A stretch of 64,000 bases of DNA from Limisphaera sp026417315 (GTDB lineage: Bacteria; Verrucomicrobiota; Verrucomicrobiia; Limisphaerales; Limisphaeraceae): the NCBI RefSeq assembly GCF_049537125.1, contig NZ_JBMVQY010000001.1:1426001-1490000 (forward strand), given 5' to 3'. The notes under the pieces are model-generated. The model saw nothing but the letters and a program-made list of their open reading frames with translations. It was not told the DNA's origin and ran no database searches. Position 1 is the stretch's first letter, and every line of letters begins with the position of its first letter. Shown one piece after another: positions 1 to 7,255 of the stretch. The position numbers were made by a program, and so were the translations under genes.

Positions 1-600
1 CAGCCGCAGCGCCCGGGGATCCTCGATTTCCACCAGCGGCCGTCCCGGAACCGCCAGGTCCCCGACGTCGGCATGTTTGGCCGTGATCCGACCGTCAAAG
101 GGCGCGACGATCCGGGTGTGGGCCAGTTGCGTCTCCGCCTCCTGCAGGGCCGCAACGGCCACCCGCAACTGTGCCTCCGCCGCATCATATTCGGCCCTTG
201 AAATGGTCTGCTCCCGCCACAACGTCTCGCGCCGGCGAAAGTCCCGCTCGGCCTGCTCATGCAGTGCCCGCGCCTGTTCCAGTCGGGCTCGAATCTCCCG
301 ATCCTCCAAACGCACCAGCAACTCCCCCGCCCGAACCAACTGCCCCGGCACCACGCGCATCTCTTCGATCCGCCCGCTCACCTTGGCCTCCAGGACCGCG
401 CGCAATCTGGGTCGGACCGTGCCCACCACCTCTTCCGTGGCCCAGCGTCGCTGGCGTTCCACCCGTTGCGTGCGCACCTCCACCACCGGCAGTTCCGTCG
501 TTCCGTCGCCCGGGGCGGCCGGTGGCTTCTCGCATCCGACCCACGCCCCGACCAGGGCGAACAACAACAAAAGCCTCGGGGTTGACGTCGTTCGTTCCAT
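1..600 (-). CDS. RND efflux periplasmic adaptor (HlyD/MFP family), 3' end cut by window edge
   Basis: The first 200 codons of a membrane-fusion protein are visible; the C-terminus lies left of the window. The ATG at 598-600 is the only usable start, because a TGA closes this frame at 652-654 and no start codon intervenes. Residues 1-23 form a short hydrophobic signal ending in a Cys after VGAWVG, so a lipoprotein is likely. A biotinyl-lipoyl-like half (KVSGRIEEM, VVPGQLVRAGELL), a charged alpha-helical hairpin with many E/R/A residues, and the returning lipoyl half (TRIVAPFDGRIT) follow in the order typical of AcrA/MexA-type adaptors. Such proteins link an inner-membrane RND pump to an outer-membrane channel. 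It is the last visible gene of a minus-strand run with trxA and two small membrane proteins. The pump gene itself would be outside the window. Substrate unknown. Confidence 0.88.
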   Translation of the reverse strand, partial: MERTTSTPRLLLLFALVGAWVGCEKPPAAPGDGTTELPVVEVRTQRVERQRRWATEEVVGTVRPRLRAVLEAKVSGRIEEMRVVPGQLVRAGELLVRLEDREIRARLEQARALHEQAERDFRRRETLWREQTISRAEYDAAEAQLRVAVAALQEAETQLAHTRIVAPFDGRITAKHADVGDLAVPGRPLVEIEDPRALRL

Positions 601-616
601 AACTCTCGGGAATAAT

Positions 617-646
617 GTGCGGCCCAAGGACAAGCTTGGGCCGCAC
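617..646 (-). terminator. Strong 12-bp hairpin between DUF2892 gene and RND adaptor gene
   Basis: GTGCGGCCCAAG and CTTGGGCCGCAC form a perfect 12-bp stem with a 6-nt loop, 15 nt after the stop of the upstream gene and 16 nt before the adaptor start. On the minus strand it is followed by ATTATTCCC, not a clean U-tract. It may be an intrinsic terminator, an attenuator, or an RNA-processing/stability element. Confidence 0.5.
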
Positions 647-661
647 GCGCGTCACTCCTTT

Positions 662-922
662 TTATCGGCTGCAGCAGTCTCCGCCGGCGCCGGCCGAAGC
701 CGTGGCGGTCGCCGGCGTGCCGGTCGAACCGGCCGGTTTTTCACTGCCCACGCCGAGCCGCCGCAGCAGCTTCTCCAACGGACAGAACCCCGTGAAGGAG
801 CTCTGCAGCAGGTTCAGCCCCACGAAGGCAGTGAACCAGAGCCAGTACCGACTGTGGTACTGCGCCAGCAGCAAACTCAGCAAAATGAAGCTGCCGGCAA
901 ACCGTCGAATGATTCGTTCCAT
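662..922 (-). CDS. DUF2892 / YgaP-like small inner-membrane protein
   Basis: The 86-aa protein starts MERIIRRFAGSF, has two closely spaced hydrophobic segments (about residues 7-22 and 29-45) and the TGFCPLEKLLRRLG motif typical of the DUF2892 (YgaP transmembrane) family. The tail is Ala/Gly/Thr-rich and ends in a CC pair (GGDCCSR), which could bind metal or be redox active; this is inference. The ATG at 920-922 is chosen because GGAGG sits 8 nt upstream. An alternative TTG at 955 would overlap the previous stop. In other bacteria the family is often fused to or next to rhodanese domains and is linked to sulfur or metal stress. Here it sits between a DUF6132-like gene and an efflux adaptor, downstream of thioredoxin. 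Confidence 0.8.
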   Translation of the reverse strand: MERIIRRFAGSFILLSLLLAQYHSRYWLWFTAFVGLNLLQSSFTGFCPLEKLLRRLGVGSEKPAGSTGTPATATASAGAGGDCCSR

Positions 923-951
923 AACCCGTTCCTCCCGTCTGAAGGGGTTGC

Positions 952-1119
952 TCAATGCAGGCTGGTGGCCACGAGGGCACCCAGCACTGCACCATAAACC
1001 GTGCTGATGACCGGGTGACTCGTCAAGGGGCAGGCCCCGGTGCTGCAGCCCACCAGCTTGTACCAGCCGTAGCCCAGCAGGGCCCCCACCCCCGCGCCCA
1101 GGAAAACACGCCAGATCAT
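952..1119 (-). CDS. Small glycine-zipper-like membrane protein (DUF6132-like)
   Basis: This is a 55-aa protein made of two hydrophobic helices (VFLGAGVGALLGYGWYKLVG and VYGAVLGALVATSLH) separated by a short CSTGAC loop with two cysteines and a proline (CPLTSHP). The pattern matches the DUF6132 family as I remember it. The ATG at 1117-1119 has a GGAG six nt upstream; a longer upstream reading of the same frame would run into the thioredoxin gene and is not needed. It lies 19 nt after trxA and 29 nt before the DUF2892 start, so the three are probably co-transcribed. The two loop cysteines beside a thioredoxin gene suggest thiol chemistry, but that is only inference. Confidence 0.75.
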   Translation of the reverse strand: MIWRVFLGAGVGALLGYGWYKLVGCSTGACPLTSHPVISTVYGAVLGALVATSLH

Positions 1120-1138
1120 GGGGTTCTCCAAACCCACC

Positions 1139-1486
1139 TCACGACCGTGCCGCATGCGCCAACACGCCCTGAGCCAGCCACTGCTCCAGGGCCCGCGGCG
1201 GGACCAGGCCCACGATCTGATCCACCGGGCGGCCGCCGGCAAACATCATCAGTGTGGGCACGCCAGTCACGCCATACCGCATCGCCAGTTCGGGCGCCTC
1301 GTCCACGTTGACCTTGAGAAAGCGAATCCGGTCGGACCACTCGGCCGCCAAACGCTCCAAAACCGGGGCCAGCATCCGACACGGCCCACACCAGGGTGCA
1401 TAGAAATCCACCACCACCGGCCGGTCGGCGCCCTGCACCTCGGCCTCGAACTCCATCTCATTCACTTCGCGCACCATACGCTTCAT
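1139..1486 (-). CDS. trxA: Thioredoxin
   Basis: This 115-aa protein has the canonical WCGPC redox centre at residues 32-36, preceded by VVVDFYAP, and the cis-proline motif GVPTLMMF. The length and the single domain match a classical cytoplasmic thioredoxin; no signal peptide is visible. The start MKRMVREVNE at 1486 follows GAGGAAAGG by a short spacing; a second Met at codon 4 is possible. It reduces protein disulfides using electrons from thioredoxin reductase, which is not in this window. It is the first gene of the minus-strand group running into two small cysteine-containing membrane proteins and the RND adaptor. Confidence 0.95.
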   Translation of the reverse strand: MKRMVREVNEMEFEAEVQGADRPVVVDFYAPWCGPCRMLAPVLERLAAEWSDRIRFLKVNVDEAPELAMRYGVTGVPTLMMFAGGRPVDQIVGLVPPRALEQWLAQGVLAHAARS

Positions 1487-1762
1487 CCTTTCCTCGGCTT
1501 TTTTTCTGCTCGAGTCACGGGGCTAGAGCCGCGAATCGGTCCCCGGTTACAAACCCATGGCGATTCCGCGGTACAAATCTGATGAGTCGACCCTTGAAGC
1601 CCGGGTGAAGAACAGCCTCCGGACAAGCGTCCCACGGGCTGCAAAACCCAGGTCCTCCCTGGTCAGGCCCCCGCGAAAGTCTCCGGGCAATGCTCCCCGC
1701 CCCGTCAGAGATCGATCCCGCCCTGCGCCCGTCCCGGCAACCGGCTCCCGCGCCGGCGGCCG

Positions 1763-3307
1763 TCACCGCGCCCGGTACACCAGGGCCTCCCGAATGGCCA
1801 CTTCCCGGCCTTGCGAGCGCGGATCGACCGCGCCCGTGGTTACGATCCGCAGTGTGTGACGCCCGTTCCGCAAGCCGTGGATTTGCCACAGGACATTGTC
1901 GTGCGTGTTCGGTACGATGTACGCGTCCAGGAGAAGATCCTGTTTCTTGCCGTCCAGATACACCTCCGCGCGACCTCCGCGTTGCGTCAGTCGGCCCAGA
2001 ATCGCCACGGCCACGCCCTCGAACTGCAACACGGCTTCGTCGCCCGCCTCTACACTCACCCGGGCGCCGTCCCCGTCCCGCCACCCGCCCGACCAGGTCC
2101 ATGCGGCATCCTGCACGGACAGGCGCCGATCCGGAATTCCCGGCGACCACTGCTCCAGCCGCGGGGCGCGCGGGCGCTGGGTTCGGATCACGACCTCGGT
2201 CTCCGTCACCCGCCCGCCCGTGCGGCGGATCAGCTCCAGTGCCCGCGCCTCGGTGGATCGAACAATGTCGTTGAAAGAGTAGTCCGTGAAGTCAAACTTC
2301 CGGTCCACCAGCAACTCCAGGCCCGCCTTGAATTTCTCCGGAATGCGTTCATATCCGAGCATGACCCCGAGAATGCCTGCGGCGTTGGACGGATTGCAGT
2401 CCGAATCCTGTCCGCACCGGGTACTGATTTCCAACGTGCGTTCGAAGTCAGTTCCGCCGTACAACAGTCCCAGGGCGATGTACGCCCCGTTCAGCTTGGC
2501 GTCGATGTTGAAATCCCGCTGGAAGCCATCCGGGCAGGGATCGTCCCGGTTCCATTTCTCCTCGATCCGATGCCACACCCGGCGCCAATCCGCGGGATGT
2601 TCCGCATGCCAACGGAGGACGTCGGCAATCAGGCGGGCATACTCGCTCCGCGCCGGAAGACACCGAAGTCCGGCCTCCACCACCCGACGTGGGTCCTGCT
2701 CGAAGAAGGCCGCCGCGTACATCCCGCAAACGAACATCCCGCCGTACAAGCCGTCGCCGTAGTTCATGACCCGGCCCACGCGATCACAGTACCGGATCGC
2801 TTCCCGGGGCAAGCCCGGGCACATCAGCCCGATGAAGTCCGACTCGATCTGAAAATCGATGTCATTGGCGTGAAAGTTGTACCGGGGATGTCCCGACCAG
2901 GGCGCGGCGATCCCTTGATTCAGCGCGCGTCGGGCGCCAGCATTGGCATGCCAGAGGTGATACCGGGAAGTCTTGAAGGCCTCCGCAAAGTGCTGCAGAG
3001 TCGCGTCCAGCCCCACCTCGTCCAAGACCTTGGCAAATGTCATCTCCACGTAGAGATCATCCTGGTGGAGCGCGTTCTCCAGCATCCCCGGCTCCCATCG
3101 CAGTTCCCACTCGCCGATGCGCCCGCAGGACCGGAACTCGGTGGGCGCTCCGTAGGCCACACCAATCATCTGGCCCGCCCAGCCGCCGCGGATTTTGTCG
3201 AGCAAGGCAGCGCGGCTCAGCCGTTGCGCGGCTCCCGACGCGGTCAGGATTGCATGTCCCCAGAAAAGGAGTGTCAGGACAACCGGAAGGGAGAGGACTC
3301 GGTTCAT
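1763..3307 (-). CDS. Secreted ADP-ribosylglycohydrolase-family protein
   Basis: The 514-aa protein has an N-terminal signal peptide (MNRVLSLPVVLTLLFWGHAI, cleaved near ASGA). A DraG/ARH-type all-alpha domain follows, with the glycine-rich GGWAGQMIGVAYGAPTEF near the N-terminus, a QDDLY acid cluster, and the metal-site-like CGQDSDCNPSNAAG, about residues 300-312. The last about 120 residues (after RPRAPRLEQW) look like a beta-sandwich appendage. Family members cleave ADP-ribose from proteins, but exported versions in environmental bacteria are uncharacterised and may act on other N- or O-glycosidic bonds. The start at 3307 is preferred because it begins the signal peptide; an in-frame ATG at 3331 would add eight residues. 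It stands alone, with 276 nt to trxA, and has no recognisable terminator. Function beyond family is unknown. Confidence 0.85.
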   Translation of the reverse strand: MNRVLSLPVVLTLLFWGHAILTASGAAQRLSRAALLDKIRGGWAGQMIGVAYGAPTEFRSCGRIGEWELRWEPGMLENALHQDDLYVEMTFAKVLDEVGLDATLQHFAEAFKTSRYHLWHANAGARRALNQGIAAPWSGHPRYNFHANDIDFQIESDFIGLMCPGLPREAIRYCDRVGRVMNYGDGLYGGMFVCGMYAAAFFEQDPRRVVEAGLRCLPARSEYARLIADVLRWHAEHPADWRRVWHRIEEKWNRDDPCPDGFQRDFNIDAKLNGAYIALGLLYGGTDFERTLEISTRCGQDSDCNPSNAAGILGVMLGYERIPEKFKAGLELLVDRKFDFTDYSFNDIVRSTEARALELIRRTGGRVTETEVVIRTQRPRAPRLEQWSPGIPDRRLSVQDAAWTWSGGWRDGDGARVSVEAGDEAVLQFEGVAVAILGRLTQRGGRAEVYLDGKKQDLLLDAYIVPNTHDNVLWQIHGLRNGRHTLRIVTTGAVDPRSQGREVAIREALVYRAR

Positions 3308-3817
3308 GACGCCAGACTGGGGCGCCCCCATTTCCCGGTCAATTCCCTTTCACGTTCGGAGCTCCCGGCCGATGTCTGTCGCCCCGCATCGCGTCGCCTG
3401 CTTCCTGGCAAAACCTTGGACCGTGGCGGACGGCGCCTTCAGGGCCGTGGCGGGCAAGGGCGACCAGCTGCTGGCGGCGTCAGTGGCGGTCGGTGTGCAT
3501 ACGGGAAGGTTCAGACCAGGGCACACCCCGGCCGGAGGGATCGCCCAAGGGCTTTGGGACGTCGACGCCGGACCTGCAGGAGGTGTCGGAGCTGCGTTTT
3601 TGGGGCTCATGACCCCGAGGCTCCCAAGCCGGGCTCATGAGGCGCGCGGGCTTTCCCGGACTCCGGGACTAAAGATATTGACGATGGCGGAGAACGATTG
3701 AATGATCCCTGTCAGACACCTGGCCCGCGCCCGTGGGGGCACCAGGCCGCCTTGCGGGAAGTCGGCTCGAGTCCGACAGGGCGCGCCCGGGAGCTCATCA
3801 AATCCAAAAACTCATCC
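3308..3817. other. Intergenic region with a tRNA T-arm-like hairpin
   Basis: No convincing gene is present; short frames here lack ribosome sites and family features. The notable element is 3761-3777, where GTCGG and CCGAC form a 5-bp stem around the 7-nt loop CTCGAGT. This is exactly T-arm geometry, with C in place of the first loop T. No matching acceptor stem or D-arm was found upstream. Confidence 0.4.
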
Positions 3818-3994
3818 ATGGACAAGGTCACCCGCTACGAATGGCACGGAAGCTGGCTGTTGCTAACGCTGCTGGGCTTCTTCGTGATTACGATCCCCAT
3901 TGCGGTCGTTTACTTCATCACGCGCCTCCTGAAGATCGAGACCCAGGTGAGCGACGCACAGAAGTTGTCCGAGTTCCTGCGGTCCAAAAAGTAA
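3818..3994 (+). CDS. Small single-pass membrane protein, unknown function
   Basis: The 58-aa protein MDKVTRYEWHGSW... has one strong hydrophobic helix (WLLLTLLGFFVITIPIAVVY, about residues 13-32), followed by a charged cytoplasmic-looking tail ending FLRSKK. The ATG at 3818 is preferred over a frame-matched upstream start at 3698 because the upstream extension is Pro/Arg/Gly-rich and reads like non-coding sequence. No clear Shine-Dalgarno site is visible, which lowers confidence. No neighbour lies on the same strand. I do not recognise the family; the Pro in the helix and the amphipathic tail resemble small membrane proteins of the PspC or PH-anchor kind but do not prove a relation. Confidence 0.55.
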   Translation: MDKVTRYEWHGSWLLLTLLGFFVITIPIAVVYFITRLLKIETQVSDAQKLSEFLRSKK

Positions 3995-4322
3995 TCCGCC
4001 GGAGCAGACAAGCCTGCGCATTCGCTGACCTTGGTTCGCATGGAGTCGCTTGTTTGCGACCGCCGGGTGCCGCCGCGCCATCCTTGCCACCAGGCGGGGT
4101 CCCCGGCGCAACGGGCGCCACAGGTTGGAGATGTGGGCCACGGAACGCGGCGCAAGCGCGGATGCGCGCATTGAAAGCGCCGCGCAGCCGTTCCGGCAGG
4201 AGCTCCGGCCGGGTCAAGAGTCAAGTGGCCCCGGCTCGATGTTGCGCCCTGTGCACCAGCCGGCCATCGGAAGTATTTCAGAGGGGGCTTACAGGTCGTG
4301 AACCACGAAAACAAGCAGGGAC
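3995..4322. other. Intergenic region, nothing recognised
   Basis: These 328 nt lie between the end of the small membrane protein and the convergent end of the sigma-54 activator. No supported gene, RNA or clear terminator hairpin was found. Confidence 0.5.
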
Positions 4323-5690
4323 TCAGATCTTGATCCCGTAGGCCTTGATTTTGTTGTAGAGGGTCTGGCGGCCGATGCCGAGCCGCCGGGCGGCTTCGAC
4401 CTTGTTCCCTCCCGTGGCTTTCAGCATTTGGATGATGGCGTTGCGCTCGACGCCCTCCAGAAGGGTGAAATTGGTGTCGGGGGAGACGGCTGTGTCGTCC
4501 GGGGACCGTGCAATGGACAAATCGGCGGCGTCGATCATGGGGCCGTCGCTGAGCAGCACGGCGCGTTGAATCTCGTTCTGCAACTGACGGACGTTGCCGG
4601 GCCAGTCGAAGTTCAAGAGCCTGTCGATGGCCGCCGGAGTGAATCCATTGATGACACGGTTGGCCTGGGCACTGAACCGGCGCAGGAAAGCCTGCGCCAG
4701 CGGGAGAATATCGTCCCGGCGCTCCCGCAGGGGGGGCAGGTGAATGGAGACCGTGCTGATGCGGTAGTAGAGGTCCTCGCGCAATTTGCCCTCTTTGATG
4801 GCCTCCTCGGGTTTGCGATTGGTGGCGGTGATGATGCGGCAGTTGGTTTTGTACGTGACCTTGCTTCCGATGGGCCGGACCTCCTGGTCCTGCAGGACCC
4901 GCAGCAGTTTGCTTTGCGTGTCCACGGGCATCTCGGAGATTTCGTCGAGGAAAAGGGTGCCGCCCTCGGCCTGGCGAAACAGGCCTTCGCGGTCCGTGTG
5001 AGCTCCGGTGTAGGCCCCTTTGACGGAGCCAAACAGTTCGCTTTCGATCAGTTCGCGCGGCAGGGCGGCGCAGTTGACCTTGATGATGCGGTTTTTGTTG
5101 CGCTTGCTGAGGCTGTGGAGCAGGTCGGCGATGACTTCCTTGCCCGTGCCGCTCTCGCCGGTGATGAGGACGGTCACATCGGTCGGGGCAATGCGTTCCA
5201 CGGTGCGGATGACCGCCTGCATGGCGGCGCTCTTGAAGATGGGCGAATTGAGGCCGCTGAAGGTGGCCAGGGCATCGCGGAGGGCACTGTTTTCAGCCTG
5301 CTGCGCCTTGTGTTCCAGGGCGCACTGCAGGTCGGCCATCAACTTGCCCAGCTCGAACGGCTTGCTGATGAAGGTGTAGGCACCGAGGCGGCCGGCCTCG
5401 ACGGCGACGTCGAGGGTGCCGTGACCGCTCAAGATGATGATTTCGGTTTCGGGCCAGCGCTGCCGGATGCCCGGCATGAGGGTGAGGCCGATGTCCTGGG
5501 GAACGGCTCCGGGCGTTTCCGGCAACTTGTAATCGAGCAGAACGACGTCCGGCGCCTCCCCGTCCAGCAGGCTGCGCAGGCCGGCGGCGCTGTCGGTGGT
5601 CTGGACCTCGTAATCGTTCTGGGACAGAAAGGAGCCGACCAGCTCCCGCATGTCCGGGTCGTCATCCACCAGGAGGATTCTTGCCTTCAT
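4323..5690 (-). CDS. NtrC-family sigma-54-dependent response regulator
   Basis: This 455-aa protein has three domains. The receiver (residues 1-125) carries acidic D10-D11, phospho-acceptor D53 (LLDYKLPE) and K110 (SKPFE). The AAA+ activator domain (about 150-370) has Walker A GESGTGKE at 178-185, Walker B TLFLDE ending at 250, and the sigma-54 loop at 225-230. The C-terminal Fis-type helix-turn-helix is KVEAARRLGIGRQTLYNKI. The sigma-54 contact loop reads GAYTGA rather than the usual GAFTGA; this conservative Phe-to-Tyr change occurs in some functional activators. A short insertion (ETPGAVPQ) follows the phospho-acceptor strand. No cognate histidine kinase is adjacent. The start overlaps the stop of the upstream amidotransferase-like gene by ATGA, so the two are translationally coupled. 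Target promoters are unknown. Confidence 0.93.
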   Translation of the reverse strand: MKARILLVDDDPDMRELVGSFLSQNDYEVQTTDSAAGLRSLLDGEAPDVVLLDYKLPETPGAVPQDIGLTLMPGIRQRWPETEIIILSGHGTLDVAVEAGRLGAYTFISKPFELGKLMADLQCALEHKAQQAENSALRDALATFSGLNSPIFKSAAMQAVIRTVERIAPTDVTVLITGESGTGKEVIADLLHSLSKRNKNRIIKVNCAALPRELIESELFGSVKGAYTGAHTDREGLFRQAEGGTLFLDEISEMPVDTQSKLLRVLQDQEVRPIGSKVTYKTNCRIITATNRKPEEAIKEGKLREDLYYRISTVSIHLPPLRERRDDILPLAQAFLRRFSAQANRVINGFTPAAIDRLLNFDWPGNVRQLQNEIQRAVLLSDGPMIDAADLSIARSPDDTAVSPDTNFTLLEGVERNAIIQMLKATGGNKVEAARRLGIGRQTLYNKIKAYGIKI

Positions 5691-6463
5691 AGCATCCGGT
5701 TTCCATTGGCCGCGCAGGCTTGCACAAAGGCCGTGAAGATCGCCCGGTGACCCGGGTAACGGTCCTGCAGCCGCTCGGGATGGAACTGGACCGAAAGAAG
5801 AAATGGCAGGGCATGGCGGTACGTCCCTGCCAGTTCCAAGCCCTCGATCACACCATCGGAGCTGGTGGCCGTTACCTGTAACAGGCCGGCGACGCGGTCC
5901 ACGGCCTGGTGATGGGTGCTGTTAACCCCGAGCACCTGCGTACCGGTTATAGTGTGGAGCAGCGAGCCGGGTGTCAATTGCACGTCATGCGCCACATCGT
6001 TCTTGCGCCGGCTCTGGTAATGCCTCAACGCGCCCGGTCGCTGCGTGGGCAGGTCCAGCACCAACGTCCCCCCCAACGCCACGTTCAGCAGTTGGTGTCC
6101 CCGGCAAATGGCCAGCAAGGGTTTGCGCTGTCGAAAGACCTCGCGAAGGACCAACAATTCCGCCCAGTCGCGCCGCCCGCCATCAGGCGTCAGTTTCAAG
6201 GTCTTTTGCAAAGCGGAAGGAACGCGCGAACGGTAGAGCCTCGGGTTGATGTCGTAGCCGCCCGTCAGCAGCACACCGTCACAGCGGGCGACCAGTTCCA
6301 CCACGGAGGATTCCTCCGCCACGGGCGGCAGGGCCATCGGCAGCGCCCCCGCCTGTTCCAGGGCCAGTCCATAGGCCCACGACAAACTCAGCGAAGGGTC
6401 TCCGAACTCCACCCCGCGCCGATCGACATCGGCGGTGACCAGCACCAGAGGCTTCCGGGTCAT
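5687..6463 (-). CDS. Class I glutamine amidotransferase-like / gamma-glutamyl-GABA hydrolase family (peptidase C26)
   Basis: The 258-aa protein has the peptidase C26 fold: a GVLLTGGYDINP motif (about residues 64-74), the nucleophile elbow LLAICRGHQ with catalytic Cys120, and the late catalytic His in SVQFHPE. PuuD-type enzymes hydrolyse gamma-glutamyl amides such as gamma-glutamyl-GABA; the exact substrate here is not determinable. The start at 6463 (MTRKPLVLVTADVDRRG) is used because it begins the conserved first beta strand. The reading frame is open further upstream but that sequence is low-complexity and Arg/Gly/Pro-rich. Its last codons overlap the start of the sigma-54 regulator by four bases, suggesting a two-gene operon in which the enzyme and the regulator share a nitrogen-related signal. 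That link is inference. Confidence 0.88.
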   Translation of the reverse strand: MTRKPLVLVTADVDRRGVEFGDPSLSLSWAYGLALEQAGALPMALPPVAEESSVVELVARCDGVLLTGGYDINPRLYRSRVPSALQKTLKLTPDGGRRDWAELLVLREVFRQRKPLLAICRGHQLLNVALGGTLVLDLPTQRPGALRHYQSRRKNDVAHDVQLTPGSLLHTITGTQVLGVNSTHHQAVDRVAGLLQVTATSSDGVIEGLELAGTYRHALPFLLSVQFHPERLQDRYPGHRAIFTAFVQACAANGNRML

Positions 6464-6658
6464 CGTCCGGACCGTAGCAAATGATTCAGTCTCTTGCCAA
6501 TACGCGGCCGGCGGCTGCCCCCGGCCGGCGCATTTCAGACAGTCCCGGAAGCGCGGCGGAATTTCCGGGCATCCCCGGCATGGCACACCCGGGGAAACGG
6601 GCCTTTGCCCGGAGCGCTGGAATCCGCGGCTCAAAAACCGAATGCGCGCCCAAGAGAC

Positions 6659-7081
6659 TCAAGTTCTCCGGCCAGGGGCGTCCGGAGGGCGTGGCTCCAC
6701 CCGGGCCCGGGGCGGAACCTTCCACCAGGTCCACAGCACCAAAAGTCCGAACCCGGTGTAAAGCACAGCAAACAGCCACAACGGCGCATCGTAAAACAGG
6801 AACCGGTGGACCCAGTGTTGCATAAACGTCTGTTGATAGGCCGGTTGGCCGGCTTGCAGGCGCAGCCAGGATTCCAACTGCGTCAGGGGACATAGCCGGC
6901 CCAACCACGCTTGTACGATGACCAAACCCAGCATGACCGCGTGCGCCCAGCGAAACGCCGGAGACCGAATCCAGCTCCAGCCCAACCACGCCCCCACCCA
7001 AACGGCCAGCCACCCGCCGACCACGAACACGACCACGGCCAGGTGCACCGCCAACACCGCATCGGCCAACACCGAGTACAT
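6659..7081 (-). CDS. DUF2784 family membrane protein
   Basis: The 140-aa protein begins MYSVLADAVLAVHLAVVVFV and contains four predicted membrane helices. The conserved features are an early His-rich helix (VLAVHL), the CPLTQLESWLR motif after helix 2-3, and a HWVHRFLFYDAP segment. These match the DUF2784 family, whose function is unknown. The ATG at 7081 is chosen over in-frame ATGs at 7096 and 7111 because GGGAGG ends six nt before it. It lies between phoR and the amidotransferase-like gene, about 170-190 nt from each, and is probably transcribed on its own or by read-through from the Pho operon. Confidence 0.8.
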   Translation of the reverse strand: MYSVLADAVLAVHLAVVVFVVGGWLAVWVGAWLGWSWIRSPAFRWAHAVMLGLVIVQAWLGRLCPLTQLESWLRLQAGQPAYQQTFMQHWVHRFLFYDAPLWLFAVLYTGFGLLVLWTWWKVPPRARVEPRPPDAPGRRT

Positions 7082-7255
7082 ATGGGCCCTCCCCATGTTC
7101 CGGTCCCGCACTCCGCACTTTTACGATGAACCCGTTGCTTCCGCGAAGCCAGCCCGGGACTCGACCCCCTCGAAGAGCTCCCCTTCCGTGCCGGCCTCCC
7201 GGGAAGTGGACTGCGAGGTCGCCCCCGGTTGGGGCCGACACCGCGTTGCCGGTGG

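Noticed and set aside
3350..3610. 86-codon minus-strand frame
   Set aside because: Pro/Ala/Thr-rich, no ribosome site and no conserved feature; probably non-coding.
3706..3790. A complete tRNA around the T-arm-like hairpin
   Set aside because: No acceptor pairing (two mismatches in seven), no D-arm and no anticodon arm of correct geometry.
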